A DNA stretch of 64,000 bases from Pseudisothecium myosuroides (GCA_951799445.1 OX637296.1:3596001-3660000); one strand, 5' to 3'. Shown: positions 24,848-37,695, numbered from the stretch's first letter. The notes: a model not told the origin generated them from the sequence alone. Made by a program: numbers and translations.

Positions 24848-25589
24848 CAGCTCTCAGGGGTCAAGCTTAGATCTGCTCTGTTGCTTAGCGGTGGTTTTTC
24901 TGTGTCTTTGTATACCAAAACTTTTAGAAGATACTAAAAGCATTTAATCCAATAGTGAATATAGACAGTGGAGAGAAAGTTTTGAGTGCACACATTGTTC
25001 TTGATCTTTACTAGGCAATCAGTGAAGCAGAGAATTATCCTACCAAGCCATTGTTCCAATTGTGCACCTGAGACCTTGATAAATCAGGGAGCAATGAATT
25101 TGATGTGCAATTTCTTAAAAGCAAATTTTGTGTATTGATTCATTCTTCTTGTGCAATCTGCTTGGTGATCATGCTGACCAAATGATGCGCGGTGTGGTCA
25201 ACAACTTTTCTTCCCTGCAATGGATCAACAACTTCCCTCTAACCTGTGTCTGCAATATAAAATTCATTGCTCCAAAGTCTAGGCATTCATCTTTGTGCCC
25301 AATTGCTCTCTACCTGTTTCTTACCGTAAGAAAGAAAACCTACTCAACACTTTCAACTGAAAGTTATGTCGATGCTCATCTCGTGGTTTTACATATTTGA
25401 TGATAGACACTTGAGGAAATCTACTGTGAATAATCTACTGCATGTCTTACATGCATTGTTTTCCCAAAGTCATTCTCACATGTAATGAGTATATGGGGTA
25501 CTTGCAGTGTTACAGAGGAATGGCTCAAGATGAAGGGTTCAAGGGTAGGATGCACAACAATTGAGGGTTTCATATTTGTTCTGTTGGTT

Positions 25590-26006
25590 CTTAACTATAA
25601 CTGCCATTGAGATATTGCAACTTTGGCGACAATATTGCCACACCACAGACTAAGAGTAAAAACATACTTCCATTCATGTGAACACAAAACATAAGACTTG
25701 ATGTTTCTTAATGTAACCTTTTCCCACTAAGGCCTGAAGAGCGTGCTATATTCTGTGTAAAATTTATATGCTACCATTACAGTGCTCCGATAGCTAAATT
25801 ACGCTACATATACAAGAGAATCCAACTTTTCTCCAACTCAGACGAAGGCTTCCTGGGCTTCCCTCCATCAGGTGGCGGAATCATGAAGCCCGAGTAACTA
25901 CGTCAAAGAAGCATGCTCTGCTCCATGATCTCCATCTCCACGCCTGGAACTCTTTCAGGGTTGACGTCTTGCAGCTGCTGCTCCTGCCAAGGTATAACTG
26001 ATAGGA
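25590..26006. repeat. P block remnant, unit 2
   Basis: Diverged match to 46870-47217: TTTGGCGACAATATTGCCA corresponds to the insertion-like text at 46895-46915, followed by the A-orientation form of the 72-bp segment. It runs into the last exon of copy 2. Confidence 0.6.
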
Positions 26007-27805
26007 TCACTCAGGGTTTTGATTCCTGGATTCTTGGAGATGCTGCTGTTGAATACGTTGCTGATTTTGAAACTGCAGCATTTGGGCACCGAGTTTCTGG
26101 ATTTGCCGTTGCTGAAGATAAATCTGCTGTTGCTGAAGAGAAATTTGTTGTTGCTGAAGAGAAATCTGTTGTTGCTGATTGCTCACACGTGTTTGAAGTA
26201 AGCCCCATTGGTCACTGCCGTCCAGACTCATTCCACTCTCCGTGTTTGGTGGCAGTTGTGAAACTGGTAGACCAGATCCTTCTTCAAAACCAAGGCTATG
26301 GCCATCTGAAAGCGCAAGACCCTGAACATCATCCGTCAATGGTGTCAGAAACCTAAACCAGCGAGGGTATTGCATTTGTGAAAACGCAGAAACCCACTAT
26401 TGTAAAGCTTGCGCTTCCTTTCCCGTGGCTTTACAAATCATCCATTTATAAAACCAACACATGGCCATATAAAATACTTCTTGGTTCTATCGCATCATCT
26501 CAAGGTTAAAATGTGGCTGCGACCCTAGGTACGACTTTAAACACCAATAATTCATCGCATATTCATGTAGAATCCACATAGTACATATTTTAATGCTTCA
26601 ATGACTTAGAATTCTCTCAGGAACGGGAACAAGACCTAAGAGTAGACTCCATTCTACTAGTGAAAACCACTCTAAAGCAGAAGGACGAAGTTCCTTACCT
26701 CATGCATTCCACCGGATGATTGTGAGGCGCATTCCAAACCCTGGTCGTCATGCATGGCCATATCCATTCCCAAGTTCTCCACCCGACTCACAATAGCTGG
26801 CTGTTGATGTTCATCTGGATTCAACAAGCTCACGGTAGAAAAGTCCACATTTATCTCCTCTTGCTCTGGTGTCTCCTCATTTTTCCAAGCTTCAAACAAT
26901 TCCTGCAGCAGCAAGGCTTCCGCCATCTTTTTGAAATCTTCATAAACCTTCTTTGCTTGACCTATCACCCACACCCGAAGCTCCAGGCCAGTGAGGCTTC
27001 GCTCTTCCTCACTCATGGGTGGGACCTGAAACCAGCCATCCAACAAACCTGCATCTCTTTTGTAGTAGAAGGCGGCAATAAGAAACTTATTGTGTGCCTC
27101 TTGCGGGGTGGCGAACTGCCCAAGTTCGAGCTTTGGCACTGTTTCGCCGTTCCAGATGGGAGGTGTCAGTCGTGCATCATACACCACCTTGGTGTGACCT
27201 TGCTGGTCCGCTCGTTTTCTCTGGTGCACTCCTCTGAAGGCTACTTCTCTGAACTTAATCCACACATAGGCGCCCAGGAACAGGACTATTGCTACGTAAT
27301 TATCTCGAAAATCTAAAGAACTCCGTGAGTATGCTTTGGAGCTACCTAGGTCCACATTCCCCGTGAGGTATTGGTATACCAAAGACAGCAGAACCACTGA
27401 CACAACAACGGCGTAAGACGGGATTGAGGCCTCGGAGGCCTCTTCAGGAAAACGCCCAAACCAGTTATCGTTACACGATTTCCAAATGGAGTACGCAAGC
27501 CTTTGACGCCCGCTTTCCCACCAATCATTCAGTGACGCTTGGATTGCATTCACCCATCGTAGGTGGGAATCCAAAACTGACATTAAATAACATTCACGAT
27601 CGAGGTCCACAACCAAACCAACCTTTGCACTGCCTACGATTGGCCTCGAATGGAACTCCAAACCCCCAATTGACAGTATCCCAAATGTAACTGTCCTATC
27701 AGATGCTTCAGCACCGGCCAGGCCTCCATCACGCAGTCTTGACAATTTCGAATAAAACCAATCTATGCCACAACTGTGCCTTTCCATGGCACTATACCTT
27801 TCCAT
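26007..27805 (-). CDS. Array gene copy 2: two-membrane-segment protein with Gln-rich coiled coil, 473 aa
   Basis: Exon 1 27805-26699 (369 codons, donor GAG/GTAAGG), intron 377 bp, exon 2 26321-26007 (acceptor TTCAG/GG, 104 codons, stop). The start MERYSAMERHS was chosen by alignment with MKRV/MEWV starts of the other copies; the frame is open 32 codons further upstream. Membrane segments are YAVVVSVVLLSLVYQYL and YVAIVLFLGAYVWIKF. One C-terminal exon is missing: exon 2 joins the start of the middle module (DVQGLALSDGHSLGFEEGS) to the coiled-coil end. Its coil holds three ISLQQQQ/IYLQQRQ heptads (about 26110-26180), an expansion unique to this copy. It ends early at ESRNQNPE. Subfamily I. Not recognised; function unknown. 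Confidence 0.65.
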
Positions 27806-28345
27806 GGCCACTAGTGCACAAGATCCCGCACCCCACTGGCAGAGACTACCAAATGCAAACTCGAGTGCTAGAGCGACAAACTGCACGCACACACACAACA
27901 ATTACTTCAGGGCGATCGATGAACTCGATGCAACTTGAGTCGATCGATCAGAAACGTCCTCGCTTGCTCAGGCTGAAACAATATATACCGAGGCCCACCC
28001 AGGGCCCTACTCGATCAGAACCCCTTCAATTTGCCCAACCTCTAATTGAGAAAGTGCAACATGCAGGCGAACAGTACGTCTGCAAGAGCTCCAGAAGAGA
28101 AAAGTGAGTGACGAGCTTGGGTGCGTCCTGGTGAGCTCACTAAGCTTACATAGCGCAAGAGCTTGGGTGGTTTTGTACAGACAGTTGGGGTGGACTGCAG
28201 GAGTCAAAGGGGGGGACGTGACGACTGAGGGGGAATCGAAGGGGGGGAACAAAGGGGGGAGGAAGGTCTTGCACGGAAAGTGTGAAAGAGCGGGGAGAGG
28301 ACAGGTGGCAGTCTCAGCAGTGTCTGGGAACGCGGAGAAATAAGG
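27806..28345 (-). promoter_or_regulatory. Promoter region of copy 2, with TATA box
   Basis: A TATATAT box on the minus strand at 27987-27981, 176 bp before the ATG, in the context CGGTATATATTGTTTCAG. Guanine runs on the plus strand at about 28195-28260. The G-box position reads CAGGTG (near 28302), so the CACGTG core is lost here. Confidence 0.6.
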
Positions 28346-28351
28346 TGGGTA

Positions 28352-28615
28352 CCCCCAAAACCGCCACTTTTTGCTACTGAGTCTAGTTGCTATTATTAGA
28401 CTGGTCAAATTTTCAGATCTTCTTGTTGGCAAGTGAAAGGAGGTTTCGACACACCAGAGAATGTGGCATTTGGATGTTGTATGCAAAAGTTATCTAGGAA
28501 CAAAGTTTGGTTCTAAAATGGTTTCGTCCACATAGTTACAAAATTGATTTTGGAAATGTCCACAGCCAGTAAAGATGGCGGTTTCAGGTTAGTGGCACAT
28601 TCGAATGTACCTACT
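28352..28615. repeat. Segment inverted relative to 61163-61580
   Basis: It is bounded by AAACCGCCA (about 28360) and TGGCGGTTT (about 28575). The interior is the reverse complement of 61163-61580 minus its Emigrant-like insertion (e.g. AACAAAGTTTGGTTCTAAAA here, its complement there), while the sequence to the right is collinear with the S block in both. Confidence 0.75.
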
Positions 28616-29560
28616 TTACACACACGACAATGACCGACTTCTTGCTTGATTGCGTCCACGTCTTCAACTCGTTCACTATCAACACTCAGACAAAATTTGC
28701 GGACGCTCAAATGTTGAACGTATATAAGCAATTTGGGACACAATTAGGAGAATGATTGTAATGGATATGAGTACCTTAACCCTTTTGAATGACGCTTGGG
28801 CCTGAAAAGTGGTCAATGGATGACTTCATTGTTTATTGTAGAAACAATGAATGCTCCTACTAGTTTAATAATTAATAGGAGCATTTTGGTGACTAATACC
28901 TTGGTCACGGAGGCCACATTATTCAAAGATTAACCTATTTAAAATAAGGGCGCAAAACTTCATCTTAATCTAAAGTAACACATGATATGGAAAGTAAATT
29001 ATTTTTTAATCCCTACTTTACTACTAGTATGTTTTGAAGCTCCATACTACTCTCAAATATTCATACCCAATGCAAGGCAAAAATCTTCATCTTTATTTAA
29101 CATCTACCAAATCCAACTATAGGATCCTTTTGTTAACTTATTGAAGTATGTACATCCTCCTAAAATTTTAGAGTGAAAATTGCTTCCAATTGCACATCTA
29201 ATGTGGCTAAACTTCCCAAAGTATTAGCCTTCCCCAAAGGAGAAGTTTTGTTGTTCAACAATTTGAAAAAAAAACATAAGCATTGCATAACTTGTGCAAT
29301 TTAGTCGGTCAATATGTAGGAAGATGGTTTGAAATTATATGAAAAAGAGTTTAACCAAAAAAAATTTGGTATTCATCTTTTAAAAAATTATATAGTGGGA
29401 GGTGGTACTAGATGAAAGAAAAATCTAAATTGCTAATAAATTTTACAAACAATTGTAAATTGTAAATCTCAATGGTGAGAATTTTCTAAGAAACAACATC
29501 TATCTTATATTTTTGTTTTTATTTGAATTTAAAAAAAATTTGGATTAAAAACAACTTTTT
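28616..29560. repeat. S block, unit 2
   Basis: Diverged but collinear copy, from ACAATGACCGACTTC to the TTTGGTATTCATCTTTT segment and beyond. No gene. Confidence 0.75.
28780..28929. mobile_element. Small TTAA-family MITE in S block, degraded
   Basis: Left junction CTTAA/CCCTTTTGAA, right junction ATTCAAAGA/TTAA. Orthologous to the other S-block MITEs. Confidence 0.55.
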
Positions 29561-30742
29561 AAGTTTTTTCTACCTTCACTGCCCACAAAATAAAACTCTT
29601 TATGACTTTCACCTCATTATTCAAAATTGAATGGTTTACATATTTTTGAGTAGATATCAATCTATGAAAAGGAATAAAACTAATCAATTTCTTTTTAGAA
29701 TATATTTTTAGATTCTCAATTACAACTTTTGCAATATTTTATTGAAATGATACAAGACATTAGAAGAAAAATGAAGGCGCAAATGGTTGTTTCATGGTTG
29801 TGCTAATCAAAATAATAAATGATAATTAATTAATTAAATATTAAAAATATTAATTTTTATTTTTATTTTTAATAATACTTTAATAATATTACTAGATGTG
29901 GCAATGTCCATGCCACATCAAATTTTTGATCTCGAGGGGTGCACTCTCATTTTTTCTGTGGTACACGTCCGATTGAATGAAGGGATATTACAATTGCCTT
30001 GGTCCTAAATTTTTGAAATGGTTTGGAAATAAATTAGCATCATGATAATGGATTTAGGGTCTTTATAAATAATTAAGAATAGGGGATTTTATTTTTTGTC
30101 TTTGAAAATTTCATGCAACATGTGCCCAAGGAGTAGCTTTAAAGCCCAACAGTTTTCCAAATTTTATCATTTTTTTATTTCTACAATAGCCTTGCCAAAA
30201 AGGAAAAAAAAATCTGAATTTTTTGTAGAGCGCTAGAATACTATAGCATTGTGAGTAGTATCCAAAGATGGATCCAGTGTTTGCTAGATCATTGTTGTAT
30301 CTCAACTGTAAGTAAGTAATTACTGCGCATGCACTGTTTGCACGATGCATTTCCACGTTAATCTTGATGTGTGTGGGGATGGTTAATTTCTGTATGCTTT
30401 GTATTTTCTGTATGCTTTGTGCTTGGAATCATATTCTGCTTGAAGTGGTTCATGTGCCAAACTGATTTTTTATTGAGATTAGTTTCAGCTTCTAAGTTTT
30501 CCTCTGCACTTAGTACTTGTTTTTGCATGCTGCAAGGTGTATCCCATTTTGTGGTTTCCAATACTTCATGATGGGCTCAATTTTGTGTTTGATGTGTTTC
30601 AACTTTATGTTTCATCTAATTTTTGGTTGAGAGTAGTTTCACCTAGGTATGGTACAAATTGCTGGAATGTACTTAGTGTTTCATTGCACTGCATGTTTGC
30701 AACTACAGTCACAATTGCATTGTTGTTCTGTACATCAGTTTC
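29561..30742. other. AT-rich spacer, no gene seen
   Basis: Contains a weak T-block match (29570-29760), a short TTAA-family internal fragment (30100-30170, GTGCCCAAGGAGTAGCTTTA) and low-complexity AT stretches (29820-29900). No convincing frame. Confidence 0.5.
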
Positions 30743-30746
30743 TTAA

Positions 30747-31494
30747 CCCCTAAGGACCCAAGTGACCATTTTTTGGTTGGTGCCCCTATTTTTTATCTTC
30801 CTGTTCTCATATTTTGAGTTTTTTGAAAAATAAAATTTATTTCTAAAAAATAGACTTTGTTACAAATCCAATGGCAGCGGTTTCATCAAATTCCGAGTTA
30901 AACTCCGCCTTGTGGAATTTTTCAAAGTTTAGTAGTGAAGTCTAGTTTACAGCTCATTTTTTTGTGTACAATTTGGGCATGGACTAAAAAGTCAGCCAAC
31001 GAATGAGCTTCTTGCCCACCTCATAAAGGTCAGATCCAAGGAGCTCAAGGAGAAGACAAGTGTCTCATTCTTTTTTCTCTCGCAAACATTACTCAAATTT
31101 CAGTGACCACTGTGCATTGCAAGCTTCACCATGAATTGTAAAATTCTTGGAATGTAATAAAATTTTACATGTACATTTTCAACTCTCTTATCTTTCACTG
31201 AGCACAAAAATGCATCATTTTGAAATGTTCTCACAAAGATATGCTCCTTCAAAGTGAGCTGCCCTATATTTCCATTGACCCAAACAAAACTTCAAAATTA
31301 AATATCTCCTAAAACAAGTGGTCAAATAACCTGAATTTTTTTGAGGTGCTCACTCTCAATGTTAACTTCAAGATCTTATGGTTACATTATATCCGATCTA
31401 TAAAAAATGGATCAAAAAATTGAATCAAGTTATTGGCAGTTTTGGCCATTTTGAAAGACCTCCCCTAGGGCCCCCTCCCTTGGGTCCTTAGGGA
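30747..31494. mobile_element. TTAA-flanked element, 748 bp
   Basis: TTAA at 30743-30746 and 31495-31498. Ends are CCCCTAAGGACCCAAG and CTTGGGTCCTTAGGGA. Inside it retains family text, e.g. CAAGATCTTATGGTTACA near 31370. No transposase frame. Confidence 0.85.
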
Positions 31495-31981
31495 TTAATG
31501 TGCAGTTTCCAAGTAAGAATTTTATTGTGACCATCAGGTGTAGGAATTTTTTTTGTCATGATTATGTATTTATAATGAACATAGTATACACGAAAATATC
31601 ACAAGAAAATTTTTAGAATGAAACCTAGGGTATATGAAATTATTCAAAAATAGAAATTTACCTAAATATAGCCCTATAGAAATCCCAAAATTTTATCTAA
31701 ATAGCCCCCATGTAATAGGGGCTTGAACGCAGGGTACCCATGAATATCCTATGTAGTGCGCCCCCCGAGTTTTTGATGTGGCAAAGTTCCCATTCATTTC
31801 AATATAAATTTTTTTTTCATTTAAAAAATAATTTGAATTTGTTATATCATTTTATTTAACAAGTCCCATGCAACTCAGGCCTTGAAATTTGCCAATTTTT
31901 TATTTTCTTTTCCAGTTAACGTTCCTCATTCTCTGGAAACTTGCGACCCCCTGTAGGGCTCATTCTTCTTTTAATGGTTAA

Positions 31982-33646
31982 CCCTTAAAGGACTAGTAGG
32001 GCTTGTAAATGTAGTCTTATATTTTATTATTAGAATACAAAGTATATACTAAAGTATAGGAAGACGTACACCATTTTTAAAATTTGGGTGAATTTATTGA
32101 AAGTTCAATTGGTGTTTTACACTTTGCAAAGGATTCACCTCTTTCAAGGTTTGTGAAAAAAAAATTAGTTTTATTTTTTCAACCATACAAGTTTATATAA
32201 GAAGGTAAGGGTGGAAAAAATTTCAAAAAATTTGATCATACAGATTGAAAGTTTATAGCATTTGAAGTGAGAAGAATTTTTTTTGTTTTGACCAAGCCTG
32301 CTTTGCATGGTCAACAAACTTTAATTCCTCTTAGAATGAAATTTTTGTACTATGCACGGAATTTTTTATAGTTGCATTCATAATATATGAATTACATATA
32401 TATAAATCTAGCAAATTTAAAAGGGAGACGTGGAATTTAGCAAAAGATTTTCTAATTGTCCAAATTGCCTGGACTTTCTTGAGGGAGAATAACTTTGATC
32501 CAAGCATCTAATCAAAAAAAATTACACTCTCTTACTTAAGGAGTATGTGTATATACACCTTGTGTCAAAATTTTGAAAAGATCCATTGAAAATTGACATT
32601 GTGGGAACGTGCCTGATTTTCAATTGGTTGTTCAATGAGTAATTGGTTGATCTTGGTTAAATGGATTTTCATCGGTCTCTTGTTTTGTTTTTTTGGTTGA
32701 AGCCCAAAAGGCAAAACTTGTGACAAGTTCTGGTGATGACTTGCATAGCCACCTAATAAAATCCTCCGAAGAAATTTAGTGCAAACTCCCAGGTTATAAA
32801 TCCTTAAAGGACATTGTAAAGTAGTCTTTTCTAAAAGTGATTGGCCTCTAAAACCGATCATGGCATACAAATATGTTTTGCTTTATTCAATGTACCAACA
32901 ATCTACATTTTAGGAGATGGTCGCCTTTGATGACCATTGCATTTCAAATTCAAAATTTTGTAACAAATTCCATGAAGGTCCAAAAAATATGAAATGACTT
33001 GGATTAGATGCGAGTTCCATTTTTCTTCCTACGAAATCTGATAGAAAATTGTTTCAAGGAGTTTAGCTTCCTTGAAAAGGGAAACAACTTATAAAAATGG
33101 TCGCTTTAAGAATAGACTACTTTAAGTCCCCTTAACATTGTGAAAGTCAACATCTGAATAGTCACATGTGCCTTAATTCTAAATATTTTTAAAATTAACT
33201 AAAAAAATGTATCTCCAATAATCTAATTTCTATTCCATTTGAATTTTTTCCAAAATCATTAAAATTGTAATTTTTGTGATTCTTAAAAGATAGCATCTTC
33301 AAAGCTTGAAAATACATCACTTTTGAACTTTTTCTATTAAATTTCTCTTGGTGTAGGTCCAAAAAAGTACATCAATTGCATCATGATGTTTGTCACTGTT
33401 ATTTCCAACTTTTTTTTAAATTTAAAGTTTTTTAAAGAACTTTCTAATTTTTATGATTTTTATAAAGAAATATCTTTTAAAATTCATATAAAATTCAATT
33501 TGGTGTTTTTAATTATGAAAAAAGTGAGATTAAATTTAAGACATACATTACTACTTTTGAAAAACATCAAAATTTTGAAATGTGCATTTTAATGTAAAAA
33601 TCTAATGAAGTTTGACCACGCTTGGATACGAAATGTCCTTTAAGAA
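31982..33646. mobile_element. TTAA-flanked element, about 1.67 kb
   Basis: TTAA at 31978-31981 and 33647-33650, ends CCCTTAAAGGACTAG and GTCCTTTAAGAA. It is the longest family member seen, with internal text resembling the left part of the 40.0 kb element. A second TTAAAGGACATTG at about 32803 suggests it may be composite. Confidence 0.6.
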
Positions 33647-33650
33647 TTAA

Positions 33651-35021
33651 TATTTGACACTCTTGCAAATTTAGTGGGTAAAAAATGAGGCAATTAGGAA
33701 GAATTCTATGTAGGCTCCAGTGGCTCCTGAATAAGTTAGTAAACAAAAATTTGGCACTATGTGTAGAGTACCAAATTCCAAGCAAGTATTTGGATTTCAA
33801 AATTGTATTTCCAACACCCACATTATTTTAGTTGTGAAATAATGGCAACATATTGTTGTATAGTTAAGCTTTTTGAGCCCCAAAACAAAAAACACATGTG
33901 AATTTTGAGAGTGTATGACTTGCAAAAACTACTGAAAATCACAACAAGAAAAGAAAAGAAGCTTGGAAGAAGTTGAGTTCAATAACAACAAGGATCCATG
34001 GGAGATACAAAATCCCACAATCCAAATCTAAATGAAACCCGGAAAATCACCAAGATGCACTGAAGGGACCATTGCCATTCTAATTAGCTTCTAGTTTGGC
34101 ATGCATGTCAACATTACGTAGGCAACTAACTTTATGCCATGTAGCCACACATTATAAGAACCCTATGTTTTTTTGGACGTAATTTCAAGTGACATCTACT
34201 TGCTTTTAGGTTAACAATAACGTCCATGGTAGTTAATTTGAGGCCTCTGATTCCAAAAATGAACTCCAAATTTTAAAATTTTATCAAGTGTGACAAATAA
34301 AAAGTTCCTATATTTTCCCTAGGAATAAAATCAGGGATGAGTGAGGAGGTTGGTTTAACTAGGTCCTTTAGTACCTACAATGATTGCAAAACCTGAATCT
34401 ATGCTTTGTTCAGTTTCACTCCATGCGCCCATAAAGGGCTGAACGTCACAGCGAGCCCTCCCACAGTCCCAAGCTCACTTTGTAGTGTATTTTTTAAAAA
34501 CTCTGACAATTAAGGGTTATTAATGGAATTGGAGCTTCCCTAATGCTGCACTTATTAAGTTAGTGCCCATTTTGATTGAATGAATGCATAAGAAATGAAT
34601 ACACTGTCTCAACAGATTTGGCTCTTCAGTTGCACCCCAAGGGCCTCTCCGCAGCTCTATCCACCTCCAAATATCACTCACTCCTACATATCCTAAAATG
34701 CTCAGCGAAGAGGAAAAACAGACTGTAATTCCATTTATGTGAATACCGACCGGTGCAGAACATAAGACGTGAAATTTCACAATGTACCGAACCTTCACCA
34801 CGAATACATGAAGACTGCACTAAACTTACACGATTAATATCACATCACAGCTAAGTAGATCCAAAGTGCGCTACATGTGCAGGTGTATCCAACTATTATC
34901 CAGCTATTCTCGAACTCAGATGCAGACTTCGTGGGCTTCCGCTTCACCAGAAGGCCGAGTCATGAGACCTGCAGGGGTGACTTTGCTGAGGCATCCTCTG
35001 CTCCACCTCCACCTCCAAGCT
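33651..35021. repeat. P block, unit 3
   Basis: From about 34190 it is collinear with 8010-8950, 45915-47217 and 57130-57880. The exon-1 relic part is missing. 33651-34189 shows no match and no gene. Confidence 0.7.
34725..34796. repeat. 72-bp segment, orientation A
   Basis: Same orientation as 46944-47015 and as the diverged copy near 25670-25710. Reverse complement of 8678-8749 and 57608-57679. Confidence 0.9.
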
Positions 35022-37695
35022 TCAAACTCCTTGATTGATGACTTGCAGCTGCTGCTGAACAAAAAGCTGAGATTCGAGCTGAGCAATGCGAATCCTGGAT
35101 TCCTCGAGTTGCTGCTGCAGAAAGAGTTGCTGATTTTGCAACACCGAATTTTGGGCACCGGATTCATAAAGTTGCTGTTGCAAATAAGTTATCAGCTCTT
35201 GCTGGTTGTGCACAATTTGAAGTAAGTTCAATTGGTTGCTGTTGTTCATACCCATTCCGCTCTGTGTGCCTGATGGGAGCTGTGAAACTGCTATTGCAGA
35301 TTCTTCCTCGAAACCGAGGCTGTGGACAGGGGAAGTCACAAAACCCTGAACATCAGGGATCCACCAGAAGATGTCAAACACACGAACAAAGCAAGGTTGG
35401 TGCATAATTTGTGGTAAGGCAACAAAGCAACCCAATTGCGGGAAGTCTCCTGTCCGGCTTGAAAAAACACCCGATTACGATGCGAACACGTGACCATGCG
35501 ACCACTTCGAAATGAAATTGCTTATAGTTAGGGTTCTATAACAATCAAAGATGCTTCCCAAATTGAAGATACATTGGAGATGCATGAGTTCCGGGTTCAA
35601 GACAAGTCTAGACTTGCAATTAAGAGTCACTGCTACTTTAAGCATTAACAAACTCATACATACTGATTCATATAGTATCCAAATTGTACATGTTTTGATG
35701 CTTAATTAGTTTCTGCTCAAGAATGGGGAGGAGACCTTAAAAGGCTCGCCCAACTGTAGTAGTGAAAAAACACTCAAACTAGTTGAAAGCCAAAGGAATG
35801 GGTTCCTTACCTCATGCATTCCACCGAAGGATTGTGATGCGCATCCCAAACCTTGATCGCCAAGCATGGCCATAGGCATTCCTGCCTTCTCCGCCGGACT
35901 CACAAGAAGAGGGAGTTGATGCTCGGCTGAGTTCAACAAGCTTGCCTCAGAAGGATCCACACCCTGTTGCTGATAAGTTATCAGCTCTTGCTGGTTATGC
36001 ACAATTTGAAGTGAGTTCAATTGGTTGCTGTTGTTCATACCCATTCCGCTCTGTGTGCCTGATGGGAGCTGTGAAACTGCTATTGCAGATTCTTCCTCGA
36101 AACCGAGGCTGTGGACAGGGGAAGTCACAAAACCCTGAACATCATGGATCCACCAGAAGATGTCAAACACACGAACAAAGCAGGGTTGGTGCATAATTTG
36201 TGGTAAGGCAACAAAGCAACCCAATTGCGGGAAGTCTCCTGTCCGGCTTGAAAAAACACCCGATTACGATGCGAACACGTGACCACTTCGAAATGAAATT
36301 GCTTATAGTTAGGGTTCTATAACAATCAAAGATGCTTCCCAAATTGAAGATACATTGGAGATGCATGAGTTCCGGGTTCAAGACAAGTCTAGACTTGCAA
36401 TTAAGAGACACTGCTACTTTAAGCATGAACAAACTCATACATACTGATTCATATAGTATCCAAATTGTACATGTTTCGATGCTTAATTAGTTTCCGCTCA
36501 AGAATGGGGAAAAAACCTTAAAAGGCTCGCCCAACTGTAGTAGTGAAAAAACACTCAAACCAGTTGAAAGCCAAAGGAATGGGTTCCTTACCTCATGCAT
36601 TCCACCGACGGATTGTGATGCGCATTCCGAACCTTGATCGTCAACCATGGCCATAGGCATTCCTGCCTTCTCCGCCGGGCTCACAAGAAGAGGCAGTTGA
36701 TGCTCCACTGAGTTCAGCAAGCTTGCCTCAGAAGGATCCGCACCCTGTCTTGGCGTTGCCTGATCTTCGCAAGCTTCTAACAACTCCTGCAACAAGGCTG
36801 CGCTCGCCTTCTCCTTTCTGATATCTTTGTAAACCTTCTTCGCTTGAACTTGCACCCACGCCCTCTTATCTGCGCCAGTGAGGCTTCGCTCTGCCTCACT
36901 CATGGGTGGGATCGAGAACCAGCGACCATCTTCAAGGCCCAGCGAACCGCCTTGACCCTTGTTGTAGTAGAACGCAGCAATTTGATACAGAAGGGATGCC
37001 TCCTCCGGGGTGGCGAACCGCCCAAGATAGATCCATTGGAAAACTGTGCCGTTCTCTCTGGGAGGCTTGAATCGCGGCTCATACACCACCTTGGTGATTC
37101 GGCCATGCTTGTCCACTCGTGTTTTCTTGTGCACTCCTCTAAGCGGGGCTACCTCTCTGAACTTAATCCACACATAGGCGCCCAGGAATAGGATTACTGC
37201 TACGTAAATATCTCGAAAATCTAAAGAACTCCGTGAGTATGCTTTGGAGCTCCCTATGTCCACATTCCCCGTGAGGTATTGGTAGACCAAAGACAGCAGA
37301 ACCACTGCTGACACAACAACGGCATAAGACGGGATTGAGGCCTCGGAGAGCTCTTCTTTTAAAGCAGTCGCCCACCCGTGACCGTTACACAATCTCCACA
37401 AGGAGTACACAAGCCTTCGAGGCCCCCCTTCCCACCAATCATTCAGTGATGTTTGGATTGCATTTACCACTCGTAGCAGGGGATCCAAAACTAATCTCAC
37501 ATCTGGCCTTAAACAACATCCACGACAGAGGTCCACAACCAAACCAACCTTTGCACTGCCTACGATTGCCCTCGAATGGAACCTCAAACCGTCAAATGAC
37601 ATTATCTCATTCTTGGCTTCAGCACCAGCCAAGCCTCCATCACGCAGTCCAGACAATTTCGAATAAAACTCATCGAAGTCCCAAACCCATTCCAT
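35022..37695 (-). CDS. Array gene copy 3: two-membrane-segment, coiled-coil protein, 583 aa
   Basis: Exons 37695-36592 (368 codons), 36134-35811 (108) and 35345-35022 (107 plus TGA), all phase 0, with introns of 457 and 465 bp. The start MEWVWDFDEFYSKL aligns with the other copies. Membrane segments follow EASIPSY. Subfamily II, with RITKVVYEPRFKPPRENGTV, LLYQIAAFYYNKGQGG and DGRWFSIPPMSE. The middle exon is a hybrid: its start comes from the last exon (DVQGFVTSPVHSLGFEEES) and its end from the exon-1 C-terminus (DPSEASLLNSAEHQLPLL). A GTTCCA to GTTTGA change removes the last eight or so residues (SSEVEMEE in copies 1, 4 and 5). The core promoter is deleted (see 37696-38050), so expression is doubtful. 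Function unknown. Confidence 0.65.
35346..36134. repeat. 789-bp tandem duplication within copy 3
   Basis: The sequence from the last-exon acceptor through the intron recurs with a period of 789 bp (35345 to 36134). The introns at 35346-35810 and 36135-36591 are near identical. This duplication created the hybrid middle exon. Confidence 0.85.

Larger units (their letters stand above)
21431..25589. other. Low-copy stretch between array units 1 and 2
   Basis: No match to other parts of the window apart from MITEs. About 21550-21850 and 22120-22350 are GC-richer and could be decayed exons, but no frame shows a family I recognise. It explains why the distance between copies 1 and 2 (about 16 kb) exceeds the others (about 10-11 kb). 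Confidence 0.4.
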
